Assembly (NCBI RefSeq): GCF_001544575.2
Contig: NZ_FCNY02000003.1
Span: forward strand, 434,001-498,000
Reading direction: 5' to 3'
DNA length: 64,000 nucleotides
From: Caballeronia cordobensis
GTDB lineage: Bacteria > Pseudomonadota > Gammaproteobacteria > Burkholderiales > Burkholderiaceae
Part shown: in pieces, positions 54,273 through 63,627 of the stretch
Layout: every line of letters starts with the position of its first letter
Position numbering within the stretch: the stretch's first letter is position 1
Program-made: the position numbers and the translations under genes
The notes under the pieces: model-generated
What the model saw: only the letters and a program-made list of their open reading frames with translations
Told to the model about the DNA's origin: nothing
Database searches by the model: none

Positions 54273-55025
54273 TCAGTATGCGCCGGAAAGCAACGCGCCC
54301 GCGCCCGGCACGATCGCTTCGAGACCGAGCTGCTTGAGCATCGCGTAAGTAGTCGCGACGGCGGCGGTGACGACCGGCTTGCCCGTCATCGCCTCGACCT
54401 TCGCGATCACCGGCAGCGATGGCATCTGCACGCACGCCGACAGCACGATGGCATCGGCGTCCTGATAGCGCATCGACATGACGATTTCCGGCAGGCGTTC
54501 GGGATCGTGACGGCCGACGTCGAGATTGTCGGGAATCTCCAGCGCGCGATAATCGATCACCTCGTAGTCTTCGTTGCGAATGTAATCGACCACGAGCTCG
54601 GTCAGCGGCTTCATGTAAGGCGTCACCACCACGACGCGCTTCGCGCCGATCACCTTCAACGCATCGACCAGCGCGCCCGCGCTCGTGATGACGGGCGCAT
54701 CGCCGCCATTACCGATCGTGCACTCGTGCAGGCGCTTCTGCGATACGCGATGGTAGCCGTGCCCCATCGCCATGATGGCGACGAGACACGCATAACCGAG
54801 CACATCGACACGCGCGTCGGAAAGCTCGACCGCGCAGCGGTCCGATTCCGCGTCCATCGCGGCGAGTTCTTCCTTCACGACCTTCTTCATGCGCATGCGG
54901 CTCGAATGGAACGTGAAGCGCTCCGGGCGAATCATCTGGCGCGCGAGCAACATCGCGGGAATTTCGGTTTCCATCGTCGTGTTCGAGCTCGGCACGATCT
55001 GGCCGATGCGGTAAGTCTTCGTCAT
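54273..55025 (-). CDS. nicE: Maleate cis-trans isomerase (NicE/PicG type)
   Basis: A 250-residue Asp/Glu racemase-fold protein matching NicE along its length (TKTYRIGQIVPSSNTTMETEIP, FTFHSSRMRMKKV). The two catalytic cysteines are Cys80 (GYACLVAIMAMGHG) and Cys198 (LSACVQMPSLP). It converts maleate to fumarate, which enters the TCA cycle. Start 55025 is chosen because GGAGCAGCAG lies just before it and because the P. putida protein starts there; 55037 is an alternative. Confidence 0.97.
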   Translation of the reverse strand: MTKTYRIGQIVPSSNTTMETEIPAMLLARQMIRPERFTFHSSRMRMKKVVKEELAAMDAESDRCAVELSDARVDVLGYACLVAIMAMGHGYHRVSQKRLHECTIGNGGDAPVITSAGALVDALKVIGAKRVVVVTPYMKPLTELVVDYIRNEDYEVIDYRALEIPDNLDVGRHDPERLPEIVMSMRYQDADAIVLSACVQMPSLPVIAKVEAMTGKPVVTAAVATTYAMLKQLGLEAIVPGAGALLSGAY

Positions 55026-55059
55026 CTGCTGCTCCATGTCTCTGTGGTCTTCTGAAATC

Positions 55060-56025
55060 TCAAAGGCGGAAAATGCGTTCCGCGTTGCCGTGGCAGACGA
55101 GCGCGCGCGTGGCTTCGTCGAGCGGCGCACGCTCGATGAATTCCGCTGCGAGTTCCGTCGATTCGTACGGATAGTCGACCGAGAACATCACCGCGTGCGC
55201 GCCCATTTCGCCGATCGCGCCGATGAGGGCGGGCGCCGAGCACACGCCCGAAGTCGTGATCAATATGTTCGTGCCGATGTACTCGGACGGCGCGCGTTCG
55301 AGCGTGACGCCATGCGAATAGACGGCAAAGCGGCTATCGAAACGCCAGCGCAGGAACGGCAGGCCTTCGCCCATGTGACCGAGAATGATCTTGAGCTTCG
55401 GGAAGCGATCGAATATGCCGCTGAACAAGAGGCGCAATGCGTGACTGCCGGTTTCGACGCCCCAGCCCCAGGTCGCGCCGGCGAGTTCCGGATGACCGTC
55501 GAGCACGCGCGGATTCACGAAGGCATCGGTCGGGTGCAGGTACAGGGGCACGTCGAGTTCCTGCATCGTCGCCCAGAAGGGATCGTAGGCGCGGTCGTCG
55601 TAATAGACGCCCAGCGTATGACCGTTGACGAGCGCGCCCTTGAAACCGAGTTCGCGAACGGTGCGCGTCAGTTCGTCCGATGCCGCTTTCGCGGTATGCA
55701 TCGGAAGAGTAGCGAAGCCGCCGAAACGCGATGGATGACGCGCGATCTGTTGCGCAAGAAAGTCGTTGCTGTCCTTCGCCCGGCTGATCGCGAGCGCCGC
55801 ATCGGGCTCGCCCTGCACGCTCGGACCCGTCTGCGAAAGAATCGTATAGTCGATGCCCGCGCGATCCATTTCGACGATGCGTTGCTCGTCGAAATCGCTC
55901 AGACGCGCGGCGAGATCGCGCAATACTTCAGGCGCGATATGCTGCGTGAAACTTTTCGAATAGCCCTGAAAACCCGGCGTGCCGAAGTGCTCTTCCAGGG
56001 CGATCTTGCGAATCCGCTTGCTCAT
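55060..56025 (-). CDS. picC: 3,6-Dihydroxypicolinate decarboxylase (PicC type), amidohydrolase 2 family
   Basis: A 321-residue metal-dependent decarboxylase of the gamma-resorcylate decarboxylase/ACMSD group. The metal and catalytic residues are Glu11 and His13 (LEEHF), His164 (YLHPTD), His217 (ILGHMGE) and Asp284 (FSVDYPYE). In picolinate degradation by Alcaligenes faecalis a homologous enzyme non-oxidatively decarboxylates 3,6-dihydroxypicolinate to 2,5-dihydroxypyridine, the NicX substrate. It is the first gene of the C-G-E-D-F run, with operator copy 3 just upstream. Nicotinate clusters have no such gene, which supports a picolinate route. Confidence 0.88.
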   Translation of the reverse strand: MSKRIRKIALEEHFGTPGFQGYSKSFTQHIAPEVLRDLAARLSDFDEQRIVEMDRAGIDYTILSQTGPSVQGEPDAALAISRAKDSNDFLAQQIARHPSRFGGFATLPMHTAKAASDELTRTVRELGFKGALVNGHTLGVYYDDRAYDPFWATMQELDVPLYLHPTDAFVNPRVLDGHPELAGATWGWGVETGSHALRLLFSGIFDRFPKLKIILGHMGEGLPFLRWRFDSRFAVYSHGVTLERAPSEYIGTNILITTSGVCSAPALIGAIGEMGAHAVMFSVDYPYESTELAAEFIERAPLDEATRALVCHGNAERIFRL

Positions 56026-56040
56026 GTGAACTCCATTTAA

Positions 56041-56052
56041 TCAGTAGACTGA
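56041..56052. promoter_or_regulatory. Operator copy 3, TCAG-N4-CTGA (picC operon)
   Basis: TCAGTAGACTGA lies 16 bases upstream of the picC start, between start codon and the preceding gene's stop (72-base gap). It would block ribosome access or transcription of picC and the genes down to 50122. Confidence 0.65.
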
Positions 56053-56097
56053 CGATATGACCGCACGACGAGCCATTGAAGGCTCGACGTGTCCCGC

Positions 56098-57288
56098 TCA
56101 ACCGCCCTTTCCAAAGAGTTGCCGGATACGCCCCCAGATGACGCTCCACACGAGGCTGCCCGCATTGAACTTCGCCGACGATGCCGACGCCGACGCCTCC
56201 GGCGCGGCATTGCCGCCGAGTTGCGCCGTGATGCGCGCGCCGAAATCCGCGATCATCCGCCGCACGAAATCCTTCACGAGCCCCGAGCGCGAGAACTGCG
56301 CGAGCGGCCCCTGCAACATGTATTCGAGCGTGACGGCCACGCGCGTTTGCGCGCCTTGCGCTTCGCTGCTCAATGCGTAGGTGACGTCGCCGTTCGCGCG
56401 TGAGCGGCTGATGTTGTCCTGCCCCGCGCCGCGCATGACGGCACGATGCGCGGCGTCGTCGCGCTCCAGCCGTGCCGCGCCCGCGAAGTTCGCCGACATC
56501 GGTCCGAACTTGATGGCGATCTTCCCTTTCACGCTTTCGCCGTCGTGTTCCACGAGTTCCGCGCCGGGCAAACACGACGTGACCGAGGGCAGATCGCCCA
56601 TGAACCTCCAGACTTTTTCCAGCGGGAAAGGCACGACGAAACTGTCGTCGATTGCCGTCCAGCCTTTGCGTTGAGTGGCGGGCTGATCCTTCGATGCCGC
56701 GCTCGCCGCGACGGGCGCTTGCGGCACCGCAGCGGGCGCCGCCGCGAACGTTTCGAACGCAGGCGCGCTGGCCGTTGCATCGCTAACGATCTCGCGTGCG
56801 GCCGGCACGTCTGCGATCGGGTTTTCCTTCAACTCCCGAAGCACCGCGCTGATCGCCGCGACGATGCCCATATAGCCCGTGCATCGGCACAGATTGCCCG
56901 ACAGTTCGAGCCTGATGCGCGCTTCGTCGGCATCGGGGAAACGGCGCACGATATCGCGCGCGGTGATGAGCATGCCCGGCGTGCAGTAGCCGCATTGCAA
57001 CCCGTGATGAATCGAAAACGCGCGACGCAGACGCTTCATCAGTTCGTCGTCGTCGAAGCCTTCGATGGTGCGAACCTTCTGCTGGTCGCACGCCACGGCG
57101 AACGTGATGCACGAGCGGACCGGTTCGCCATCGACGAGCACGGTGCACGCGCCGCACACGCCGTGCTCGCAGCCGAGGTGCGTGCCGGTCAGGTTATGCG
57201 TATCGCGCAGAAAGTCGCCGAGATGCACGCGCGATTCGATATCGCTGCGCACGGAACGGTCATTGATTGTGAGTTCGATAACGGACAT
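56098..57288 (-). CDS. Mo-hydroxylase small subunit (2Fe-2S) fused to a CoxG/SRPBCC domain
   Basis: A 396-residue fusion. Residues 1-155 are a xanthine-dehydrogenase-type iron-sulfur subunit with both clusters: Cys40, Cys45, Cys48 and Cys60, then Cys99, Cys102, Cys134 and Cys136. A low-complexity Ala-rich linker (about 165-205) joins a C-terminal CoxG/SRPBCC domain (about 210-350). CoxG proteins are normally separate and aid assembly or membrane anchoring of CO dehydrogenase. A hydrophobic end (NAGSLVWSVIWGRIRQLF) could tether the enzyme to the membrane. It is a probable component of the picolinate 6-hydroxylase (PicA). Start 57288. Confidence 0.92.
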   Translation of the reverse strand: MSVIELTINDRSVRSDIESRVHLGDFLRDTHNLTGTHLGCEHGVCGACTVLVDGEPVRSCITFAVACDQQKVRTIEGFDDDELMKRLRRAFSIHHGLQCGYCTPGMLITARDIVRRFPDADEARIRLELSGNLCRCTGYMGIVAAISAVLRELKENPIADVPAAREIVSDATASAPAFETFAAAPAAVPQAPVAASAASKDQPATQRKGWTAIDDSFVVPFPLEKVWRFMGDLPSVTSCLPGAELVEHDGESVKGKIAIKFGPMSANFAGAARLERDDAAHRAVMRGAGQDNISRSRANGDVTYALSSEAQGAQTRVAVTLEYMLQGPLAQFSRSGLVKDFVRRMIADFGARITAQLGGNAAPEASASASSAKFNAGSLVWSVIWGRIRQLFGKGG

Positions 57289-57298
57289 TGCAGTCTCT

Positions 57299-58135
57299 CT
57301 AAGCTGGATTCGCGTTCGATGCGCCGAACGCCTGCGCGAGGCAACGTTCGAGCGCCGCTGCATGAATCGACCGGTCGATGCTGTCCGCGTTCGGCATCGC
57401 GCTTGCCACCGCTTGCGCGAGGGCATCGCCGGTGGCGGCGGCCGGACCGCGCTGCGCGACCTGGCGCGCGAGATCGTCGAGCGCAGCGGGCGGACCATCG
57501 AGCGCGCCGAGCACGATGCGTGCGAGACCCGAACGCGCGTCGAACGCGGCGGCCGCGCTCGCATGCGCAAATTCGCCGGTCTTGCGGCATAGCTTGTAAT
57601 AGCCCCAGCGCAAGGTCGGGCCGAGCTTCGGCAGCAGCACCGCGGTAATGATTTCGCCCTCTTCGAGGCGCGTCGTGAACGCGCCGAGCATGAACTCGCT
57701 CGCGCGCACCTGCCGCGTGCCGTTCGCGCTCGACAACTCCAGAGGCGCATCCAGCGCCGACAACGCAAGCGGCCAGTCCGCGGCCGGATCGGCATGCGCG
57801 AGACTTCCGCCGATCGTGCCGCGATTGCGGATCGCGCGATACGCGATGCCGCCCGCCACATGCCGCAAATACGGATGCCGCAGCAGCGCGTGCTTGCCGT
57901 CTTCGATTTCGGCATGCGTCACCGATGCGCCCACGCGCACGAACTCGCCCGCTTCGGCGACGCCTCGAAGATCCGCGATGCGCGATACATCGACCACACG
58001 CGCCGGCCGTGCAAGACGCAGATTCAGCATCGGTCCCATCGACTGACTGCCGGCTATCGGCTTCGCGCTGCTCAATTCCCTGAGCGCATCGGGCAACGAA
58101 GCCGCCCTCACATATTCGAACGCAGCGGCTTTCAT
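57299..58135 (-). CDS. Mo-hydroxylase FAD subunit
   Basis: A 278-residue xanthine-dehydrogenase-type FAD subunit (CoxM/NdhF group). KPIAGSQSMGPMLNLR and RNRGTIGGSLAHADPAADWP form the FAD site. Its start overlaps the stop of the molybdenum subunit gene by 4 bases, and the iron-sulfur subunit follows after 10 bases, so the three chains are made together. It carries electrons from the iron-sulfur clusters to an acceptor during ring hydroxylation. Confidence 0.95.
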   Translation of the reverse strand: MKAAAFEYVRAASLPDALRELSSAKPIAGSQSMGPMLNLRLARPARVVDVSRIADLRGVAEAGEFVRVGASVTHAEIEDGKHALLRHPYLRHVAGGIAYRAIRNRGTIGGSLAHADPAADWPLALSALDAPLELSSANGTRQVRASEFMLGAFTTRLEEGEIITAVLLPKLGPTLRWGYYKLCRKTGEFAHASAAAAFDARSGLARIVLGALDGPPAALDDLARQVAQRGPAAATGDALAQAVASAMPNADSIDRSIHAAALERCLAQAFGASNANPA

Positions 58136-60537
58136 CCTGCGATCTCCTGACTCAACTCGTTCTTGCTGGCGTGCTCGCGGGCCTTCGCCGCTTCGATCGC
58201 CGTGAGCAGACGGCGCGGCGTCAAAGGCGTTTCAGAGACGACCGCACCCAGCGGTACGAGCGCATCGTTCACCGCGTTGAAGAGCGCGGCGGGCGGCGCG
58301 ATGGCCCCGCCTTCGCCCACACCCTTTGCACCGAACTCCGTATAAGGCGACGGCGTTTCCATATGGATGATCGTGAGCGACGGCAACTCGGTCGGCCCCG
58401 GCAACATATAGTCGGCGAGCGTCGACGTAAGCGGCTGCGCGTTGTCGTCGTAAAGCGTTTCCTCGTAGAACGCCGTGCCGATGCCCTGCGCCGTACCGCC
58501 GATGGTCTGCCCTTCGACGACCATCGGATTGATCATGCGTCCGCAATCCTCGACGATCACATAATCCAGAATCTCGACATCGCCCGTCTTCGTATCGACG
58601 GCGACGGCTGCGGCGTGCGTCGCGTAGCTGAACGCGCCCGTATCGACTTTCGGCTTGAAGCCTTGCGTCGCTTCGAGGCCCGCGAGATTCACGCCGGCGG
58701 GCAAACGCTCCGGACGCAGATACCATGCAGCGGCGATCTCCTGAATCGTCACGCGTCCCTTCTCGCCGATCACTTCGCCATGCTCGAAGCGCACCGCGTT
58801 CTCTTCTTCGCCGATCAGATGCGCACCGATGAAAAGCAGGCGCGGCAAGAGCTCGCGGCACGTCGCTGCAACCGCGCCGCCCGCCATCACGATGCTGCGC
58901 GATGCATACGTGCCCGTCGAATAGGGCGTGAGCGCCGTATCGCCATGCACGACCTTGATCTTGTGCAGCGGCACGCCGAGCACTTCGTTCGCGATCTGCG
59001 CGAGCGTCGTTTCCATGCCTTGCCCATGCGAATGAATACCCGCTCGAAGTTCGAGGCCGCCATCCGCGGTGATGCGCACGGTTGCGAGGTCGTAGCCCGG
59101 CACGACCGGCAAACCCCACGACGCGAACACCGCCGTGCCATGCGCCGACTGCTCCGTGAACGTCGCGAAGCCGATGCCGACGAGACGTCCATCCTTCTCG
59201 CCGCTCTTCTGGCGCGCGCGCCATTTCTGCACATCGAGTTGCGCCACGGCGCGCCGCAGGCTTTCCTGGAAATCGCCGCTGTCATAGTGCTTTTTCACGA
59301 CGTTCGTATAAGGCATGTCCGCGCCGCGCACGAGATTGTCATGACGCACTTCCCACGCTTCACGCCCCACCGCGCGCGCGATCGCATCCATCGTCAGCTC
59401 GATGGCGAAGCACACACCCGTGCGCGCGACGCCGCGATACGGCAGAAAGCCCGGCTTGTTGGTCGCCGCGCATTGCGTGCGGCAGCGATAACCCGAGAAA
59501 TCATAGGGGCCGGGAAGATTGCCGAGCGCCTGTCCCGTTTCGAGCCCGATGGTGAAAGGCCACGCCGAATACGCGCCGCCGTCGATGAGAAGATTGGCAT
59601 CGAGCGCGAGCAGGCGGCCGTTCTTATCGGCATAGGCGGTGAGTTCGTAATGATGCTGACGCGAGTTCGCGCCCGCGATCAAGTGCTCGCGCCGGTCTTC
59701 GATGAAGCGAAACGGCTTCTTGTAGGTGAGCGCGAGCCACGCAATGCAAAGCTCTTCCTGCTGAAGCACGCACTTGTAGCCGAACGCGCCGCCGACATCG
59801 GGCGAGATCACGCGTACCTGCGCATGATCGATGCCGAGACATTGCGAAAGCACCGTGCGAATCATGTGCGGCACTTGCGTCGATGTAATGACAACGAGTT
59901 GCGAATGTGTATGATCCCAGTACGCGAGCACGGCCTTGCCTTCCATCGGCACCATGCATTGCCGCGCGAGATCGACCTTCTGCTTCACGACGACGGGCGC
60001 ATCCTTCGCGAGTTCGTCGAAGTTCACGTCGGCCTTGAGGTCGAGAAAGAGATTGTCGGTCCAGTGATCGTGCACGCGCACATCGGTGCGTTCGCGCGCG
60101 GTGAACGCATTCGCGAAGGCGGGCAGCTCGTCGAGGTCCAGCTCGATTTCTTCCGCGATATCTTCGGCAAGCGCACGCGTCTTCGCGAAGCACATCGCCA
60201 CGGGCTCGCCGACGAAACGCACCTTGCCCGACGCAAGCGGCGGATGCGACGAAGGCTTGTAGGTGGGCAGGCTCGAATCGGCGACGATATCGGTGGCGCC
60301 TTGCATGTCGTCGCGCACGACGACCTGCGCCGCATGATTGCCGGGCTTGCCGATGCGCACGATGCGCGCATGCGCCACGGGGCTGCGCAGAAACGCGACT
60401 TCCTGCAAATCGGGAAACGTGTAGTCGGCGACGAACTTGCCCTTGCCATGCAGATGCCGTTCGTCCTCGCGACGCCTGACGCGCGCGCCGACGCCGCCGC
60501 TTTCGACCGGCGCTTCGGTATGTTCCGTATCACTCAT
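58132..60537 (-). CDS. Mo-hydroxylase large (molybdopterin) subunit, probable picolinate 6-hydroxylase
   Basis: An 801-residue xanthine-dehydrogenase-type molybdenum subunit. It has VGGAFGYKC and QEELCIAWLAL cofactor loops, RGVARTGVCFAIELTMDAIAR, HSHGQGMETTLAQIANEVLG and the catalytic Glu in GAKGVGEGGAIAPP. These enzymes insert water-derived oxygen next to a ring nitrogen. Given the rest of the cluster, picolinate to 6-hydroxypicolinate (PicA) is the likely reaction; carbon-monoxide or aldehyde oxidases are related alternatives. Thirty-one bases after the dioxygenase beta gene. Confidence 0.93.
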   Translation of the reverse strand: MSDTEHTEAPVESGGVGARVRRREDERHLHGKGKFVADYTFPDLQEVAFLRSPVAHARIVRIGKPGNHAAQVVVRDDMQGATDIVADSSLPTYKPSSHPPLASGKVRFVGEPVAMCFAKTRALAEDIAEEIELDLDELPAFANAFTARERTDVRVHDHWTDNLFLDLKADVNFDELAKDAPVVVKQKVDLARQCMVPMEGKAVLAYWDHTHSQLVVITSTQVPHMIRTVLSQCLGIDHAQVRVISPDVGGAFGYKCVLQQEELCIAWLALTYKKPFRFIEDRREHLIAGANSRQHHYELTAYADKNGRLLALDANLLIDGGAYSAWPFTIGLETGQALGNLPGPYDFSGYRCRTQCAATNKPGFLPYRGVARTGVCFAIELTMDAIARAVGREAWEVRHDNLVRGADMPYTNVVKKHYDSGDFQESLRRAVAQLDVQKWRARQKSGEKDGRLVGIGFATFTEQSAHGTAVFASWGLPVVPGYDLATVRITADGGLELRAGIHSHGQGMETTLAQIANEVLGVPLHKIKVVHGDTALTPYSTGTYASRSIVMAGGAVAATCRELLPRLLFIGAHLIGEEENAVRFEHGEVIGEKGRVTIQEIAAAWYLRPERLPAGVNLAGLEATQGFKPKVDTGAFSYATHAAAVAVDTKTGDVEILDYVIVEDCGRMINPMVVEGQTIGGTAQGIGTAFYEETLYDDNAQPLTSTLADYMLPGPTELPSLTIIHMETPSPYTEFGAKGVGEGGAIAPPAALFNAVNDALVPLGAVVSETPLTPRRLLTAIEAAKAREHASKNELSQEIAG

Positions 60538-60568
60538 GCGCTCTCTCCGGAATGGGCGTCCAGCGACA

Positions 60569-61078
60569 TCAAACGGGATAGGCGAGATCGTTGGCGATCA
60601 TCGCCGTGTCGTAGACCGCCTGTCTTTCTTTCAGCAGAAGCACGTTACCATTGCGCGCGAAGCGGTCAAAAAGCCTGCCCGCCTGATGCAGGGTGGTCGC
60701 GCCTTCGACAAGCGTTTGCAGCAGCATGTAATTGCTCTGCGCGACGATTTCCTCGTCGGTCGCGTTCAGGATGCGCACGTTCGATACGAAATGCAGCATC
60801 TGGCGCGGCGCGAACATTTGCGTGCGTGCAATCGCCACGGCGCGATCGCGCAGCATGTCGCGCCCTTCCGCATAGACGAGCCCGACCGGAAAGTTATTGA
60901 CCACGTTCTCATGCTCGGTCACGCGGTAAAGGCAGTTCTCGGTGAAGAATTCCGGCCACCGCTCGATATCGCCGCTATCCAGCGCCGCGCAATACTCGGC
61001 ATGAAAATCCTCGACCGCAGCGCGTGCAATCAGCGCCTTGTCGTGGGCGATGTTCTGTTTCTCGAATCCTGGCAACAT
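60569..61078 (-). CDS. Ring-hydroxylating oxygenase beta subunit
   Basis: A 169-residue NTF2-fold beta subunit of Rieske oxygenases (DIERWPEFFTENCLYRVTEHENV, FAPRQMLHFVSNVRIL). It stabilises the alpha3beta3 complex and holds no metal. It begins directly after the alpha-subunit stop codon. With alpha, reductase and ferredoxin it makes a four-component system, as reported for PicB, the 6-hydroxypicolinate 3-monooxygenase. Confidence 0.93.
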   Translation of the reverse strand: MLPGFEKQNIAHDKALIARAAVEDFHAEYCAALDSGDIERWPEFFTENCLYRVTEHENVVNNFPVGLVYAEGRDMLRDRAVAIARTQMFAPRQMLHFVSNVRILNATDEEIVAQSNYMLLQTLVEGATTLHQAGRLFDRFARNGNVLLLKERQAVYDTAMIANDLAYPV

Positions 61079-62371
61079 CTAGAACCCCATCACTTCACGG
61101 TAGTGTTTGTACATGGCGCGAATGGCCGCCTCGGAGATCAGGTTATCGGCCGTGCCGATCTTGTCGCCATCGAGCTTGATGATGCTGCGGTCCGTCACCG
61201 AGCGGCGCACACCTTCCTGAACGAACTTCATCGCCTCGTTGTCTTCGAGGCCAAGAAAGCCGGCAGGCCCCATCAGATTGCCCTGACGCAGACGGTGACG
61301 CACCATGTCTTCGCTGTCGTCTTCATAGCCGAACATCGTCCACAGCATGATCATGCTGTTGGGGCCGTTCGGCACGATATGGCGAACGCCGAGCGTGTTC
61401 ATCTCGCGCTGCACGATGAGGTTCGGCCAGATGGTCTGCATCGTCACAGACCATTCGGAATCGAATTCCTTCACGAACTCCAGAAAGCGCTCGTCGCGCA
61501 AGGTCATGCCGTCGTGAAAGGAGCGCATCTCCTTCTTTTTGTCTTCGTCGATGGTCGCGTACAGCGAATCGCTTTTCGCCGAAGCCATCGTGCCGTGAAT
61601 GCCGTACTTGCTGTCCGCGACCATCGCCGAGCGGTTGCCCGCCACGAGCAGGCCGAACACGACGAGAAACGAATGCAGCAGCGTCGCGTGATACGGGTCC
61701 TTCAGATTCTCGTGATACATCTTCCAGTTGCAAGGCAGCTCGTTCTTGTAGAAACCGAGCACGCGCAGCGGCTTGCCGTTGAACACGGCGTCGAAGTCTT
61801 CGAGGATCTCGGGCGTGAGATAGTCTTCGAGCGGCTCCATGTCGTGCGTAAATGACGCGAAGACCACGCCATTGCGGGTCGCGACGGCGAGCTTGCGCAG
61901 ACCGTGCGCGTCGTTGCGGAAGTCCTTCGGCATGCCGCCCAGCTTGTTCACGCCGCGTCTGAACGGCACGCCCTGCAGATTGCCCTTCAGGTCATACGAC
62001 CATTGGTGATACGGGCACACGAATTCCTTGTTGTTGCCGCGGCTGTGGCGGCAGAATTCCGCGCCGCGATGCGCGCAGCGATTCTCGAACACGTTGATCG
62101 AACCGTCTTCCGCACGCGACACGACGACGGGCGTCGGCCCCACGTACGAGCGCTTGTAATCGCCCGCATTCGGCACTTCCGCTTCCAGCGCGACGAAGTT
62201 CCAGGTGCGGCCATGAAAGATCCGCTCGACTTCGCGCGTATAGACCGCTTCGCTCGTATAGACCCAGTCCGGAATGCATTGCAGTCCTTCTTCCGGCCAC
62301 GCGAGCCCTTCTATGGGCGGATTCTTGGTTTGCGGCGTATGGATGCCGATGATCGTTTCAGACGAGTACAC
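61079..62371 (-). CDS. Ring-hydroxylating oxygenase alpha subunit (Rieske), PicB-like
   Basis: A 430-residue catalytic subunit. The Rieske cluster ligands are Cys99 and His101 (RCAHRGAEFCRH), then Cys119 and His122 (VCPYHQWSYD). The mononuclear iron site has His228 and His233 with bridging Asp225 (NLKDPYHATLLHSF). Benzoate/salicylate-type relatives hydroxylate aromatic acids. Here 3-hydroxylation of 6-hydroxypicolinate is inferred from the neighbouring decarboxylase and dihydroxypyridine dioxygenase. Its start overlaps the end of the reductase gene by 14 bases. Confidence 0.94.
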   Translation of the reverse strand: MYSSETIIGIHTPQTKNPPIEGLAWPEEGLQCIPDWVYTSEAVYTREVERIFHGRTWNFVALEAEVPNAGDYKRSYVGPTPVVVSRAEDGSINVFENRCAHRGAEFCRHSRGNNKEFVCPYHQWSYDLKGNLQGVPFRRGVNKLGGMPKDFRNDAHGLRKLAVATRNGVVFASFTHDMEPLEDYLTPEILEDFDAVFNGKPLRVLGFYKNELPCNWKMYHENLKDPYHATLLHSFLVVFGLLVAGNRSAMVADSKYGIHGTMASAKSDSLYATIDEDKKKEMRSFHDGMTLRDERFLEFVKEFDSEWSVTMQTIWPNLIVQREMNTLGVRHIVPNGPNSMIMLWTMFGYEDDSEDMVRHRLRQGNLMGPAGFLGLEDNEAMKFVQEGVRRSVTDRSIIKLDGDKIGTADNLISEAAIRAMYKHYREVMGF

Positions 62372-63602
62372 CTTGATCTCCCGAGTGTGTTGAGCGAGTC
62401 AGCCGTTCGAGCTGGCGCAGCTTGACCGTGGGGTCCGCGAGCATGGCGGCGTCCACCGGCACGGCTTCTTCGACGAGCCGCCGGATCGCCCGCAGCTCGC
62501 CGCCCTGATTGATCGCGAGCGCCTGGACGATGACACCGTCGCTCAGCCCCAGCAAAAGCGTCTTGCCCTCCGCGCCCGCGCGTTCGATCCATCGATCGAC
62601 GGCGCTATCGGGCAAGCCGAGCATCTGAATGTTCCAGTCGTATTGATCGGTCCAGAACCACGGCGTCGGTGCATACGTCACGGCATCGCCCGCGATGTTG
62701 CGCGCCGCGGCGATCGCCTGTTCCTGCGCGTTCTGCCACGATTCCAGACGCGTTGCGCGGTCATTCGCGCCATAAGGAAAGCGCGTGCAATCGCCGGCGG
62801 CATAGACATCGGCCGCCGACGTGCGGCAATGACGATCCACGCTGATGCCATTGTTCGTCGCGATGCCCGCGTCTCGCGCGATATCGTCGTTCGGCACCTG
62901 CCCGATGGCGATCACGCACAGATCGAAGTGCGCTTCGCCAATCTGCACGCCGCTTGCGTGCTCCGCGATGTGCAACTGCGCCGCATCGAAGACGAAGCGC
63001 ACGCCATGTGTCTCGTGCTTCATGCGCAAGCGTTCGGAGAACATCGGCGGCAAGGCGCGGCTCAGCAAGCTCGATGCGGATTCGAACACGCTCACATCGA
63101 GGCCGCGCGTTCGCGCACTCGACGCGAATTCGAGCCCGAGAAAGCCGCCGCCGATCACCGCCACCGAACGCGCCGTCGCGAGGCGGGCGCGCAGACGCAT
63201 GGCATCGTCGAGCGTGCGCAGATAGAACGTATGCGGACCTTCGGGCGCATTTGGCAAGCGTCGTGCGCGTCCGCCGGTCGTCAACAGACAATGGTCGTAG
63301 CGCAGTTCCCCGCCGCGTTCGAGCGTCGCAATGTGCCGTTGCGTGTCGAGCGCAAGAACGCGATCGTTCGACCATTCGATGCGCGCATCGGCATACAGCG
63401 CGGCAGCGTGCACCCAGCTGTCGAAGCAATCGTCATCGTCTTGCGCGACGAGCACGTCTTTCGACAGCGGCGGCCTTTCATACGGTGCGTGACGCTCGTC
63501 GCCGACGAGCACGATGCGCCCTTCGAAGCCGTGCGTTCGCAGCGCCTCTGCTGCGCGCGCTCCGGCTTGTCCCGCGCCGATAATCAAAACGGTCTGCGTC
63601 AT
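62358..63602 (-). CDS. Ferredoxin reductase (FAD/NAD) of the oxygenase
   Basis: A 414-residue pyridine-nucleotide-disulfide type reductase (BphA4/RhlR-like). FAD motif VLIIGAGQAGARAAEAL near the start, NAD motif VIGGGFLGLEFASSARTRG (about 145-163) and the second FAD motif VYAAGDCTRFPYG. It passes electrons from NADH to the Rieske ferredoxin encoded 25 bases upstream. GGAGCGAAGAAC precedes the ATG at 63602; a longer frame overlaps the ferredoxin gene. Confidence 0.94.
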   Translation of the reverse strand: MTQTVLIIGAGQAGARAAEALRTHGFEGRIVLVGDERHAPYERPPLSKDVLVAQDDDDCFDSWVHAAALYADARIEWSNDRVLALDTQRHIATLERGGELRYDHCLLTTGGRARRLPNAPEGPHTFYLRTLDDAMRLRARLATARSVAVIGGGFLGLEFASSARTRGLDVSVFESASSLLSRALPPMFSERLRMKHETHGVRFVFDAAQLHIAEHASGVQIGEAHFDLCVIAIGQVPNDDIARDAGIATNNGISVDRHCRTSAADVYAAGDCTRFPYGANDRATRLESWQNAQEQAIAAARNIAGDAVTYAPTPWFWTDQYDWNIQMLGLPDSAVDRWIERAGAEGKTLLLGLSDGVIVQALAINQGGELRAIRRLVEEAVPVDAAMLADPTVKLRQLERLTRSTHSGDQGVLV

Positions 63603-63627
63603 GTTCTTCGCTCCGCACTCGTTCGCA

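Noticed and set aside
51749..55025. A nicotinate (nic) degradation cluster
   Set aside because: NicX, NicD, NicF and NicE homologues are shared with nicotinate catabolism, but there is no NicC-type monooxygenase or nicotinate hydroxylase with cytochrome, while a PicC-type decarboxylase and Rieske oxygenase are present.
58171..60900. A 909-residue open frame on the plus strand
   Set aside because: Antisense to the Mo-hydroxylase large subunit and the oxygenase beta gene; composition and lack of motifs mark it as a shadow.
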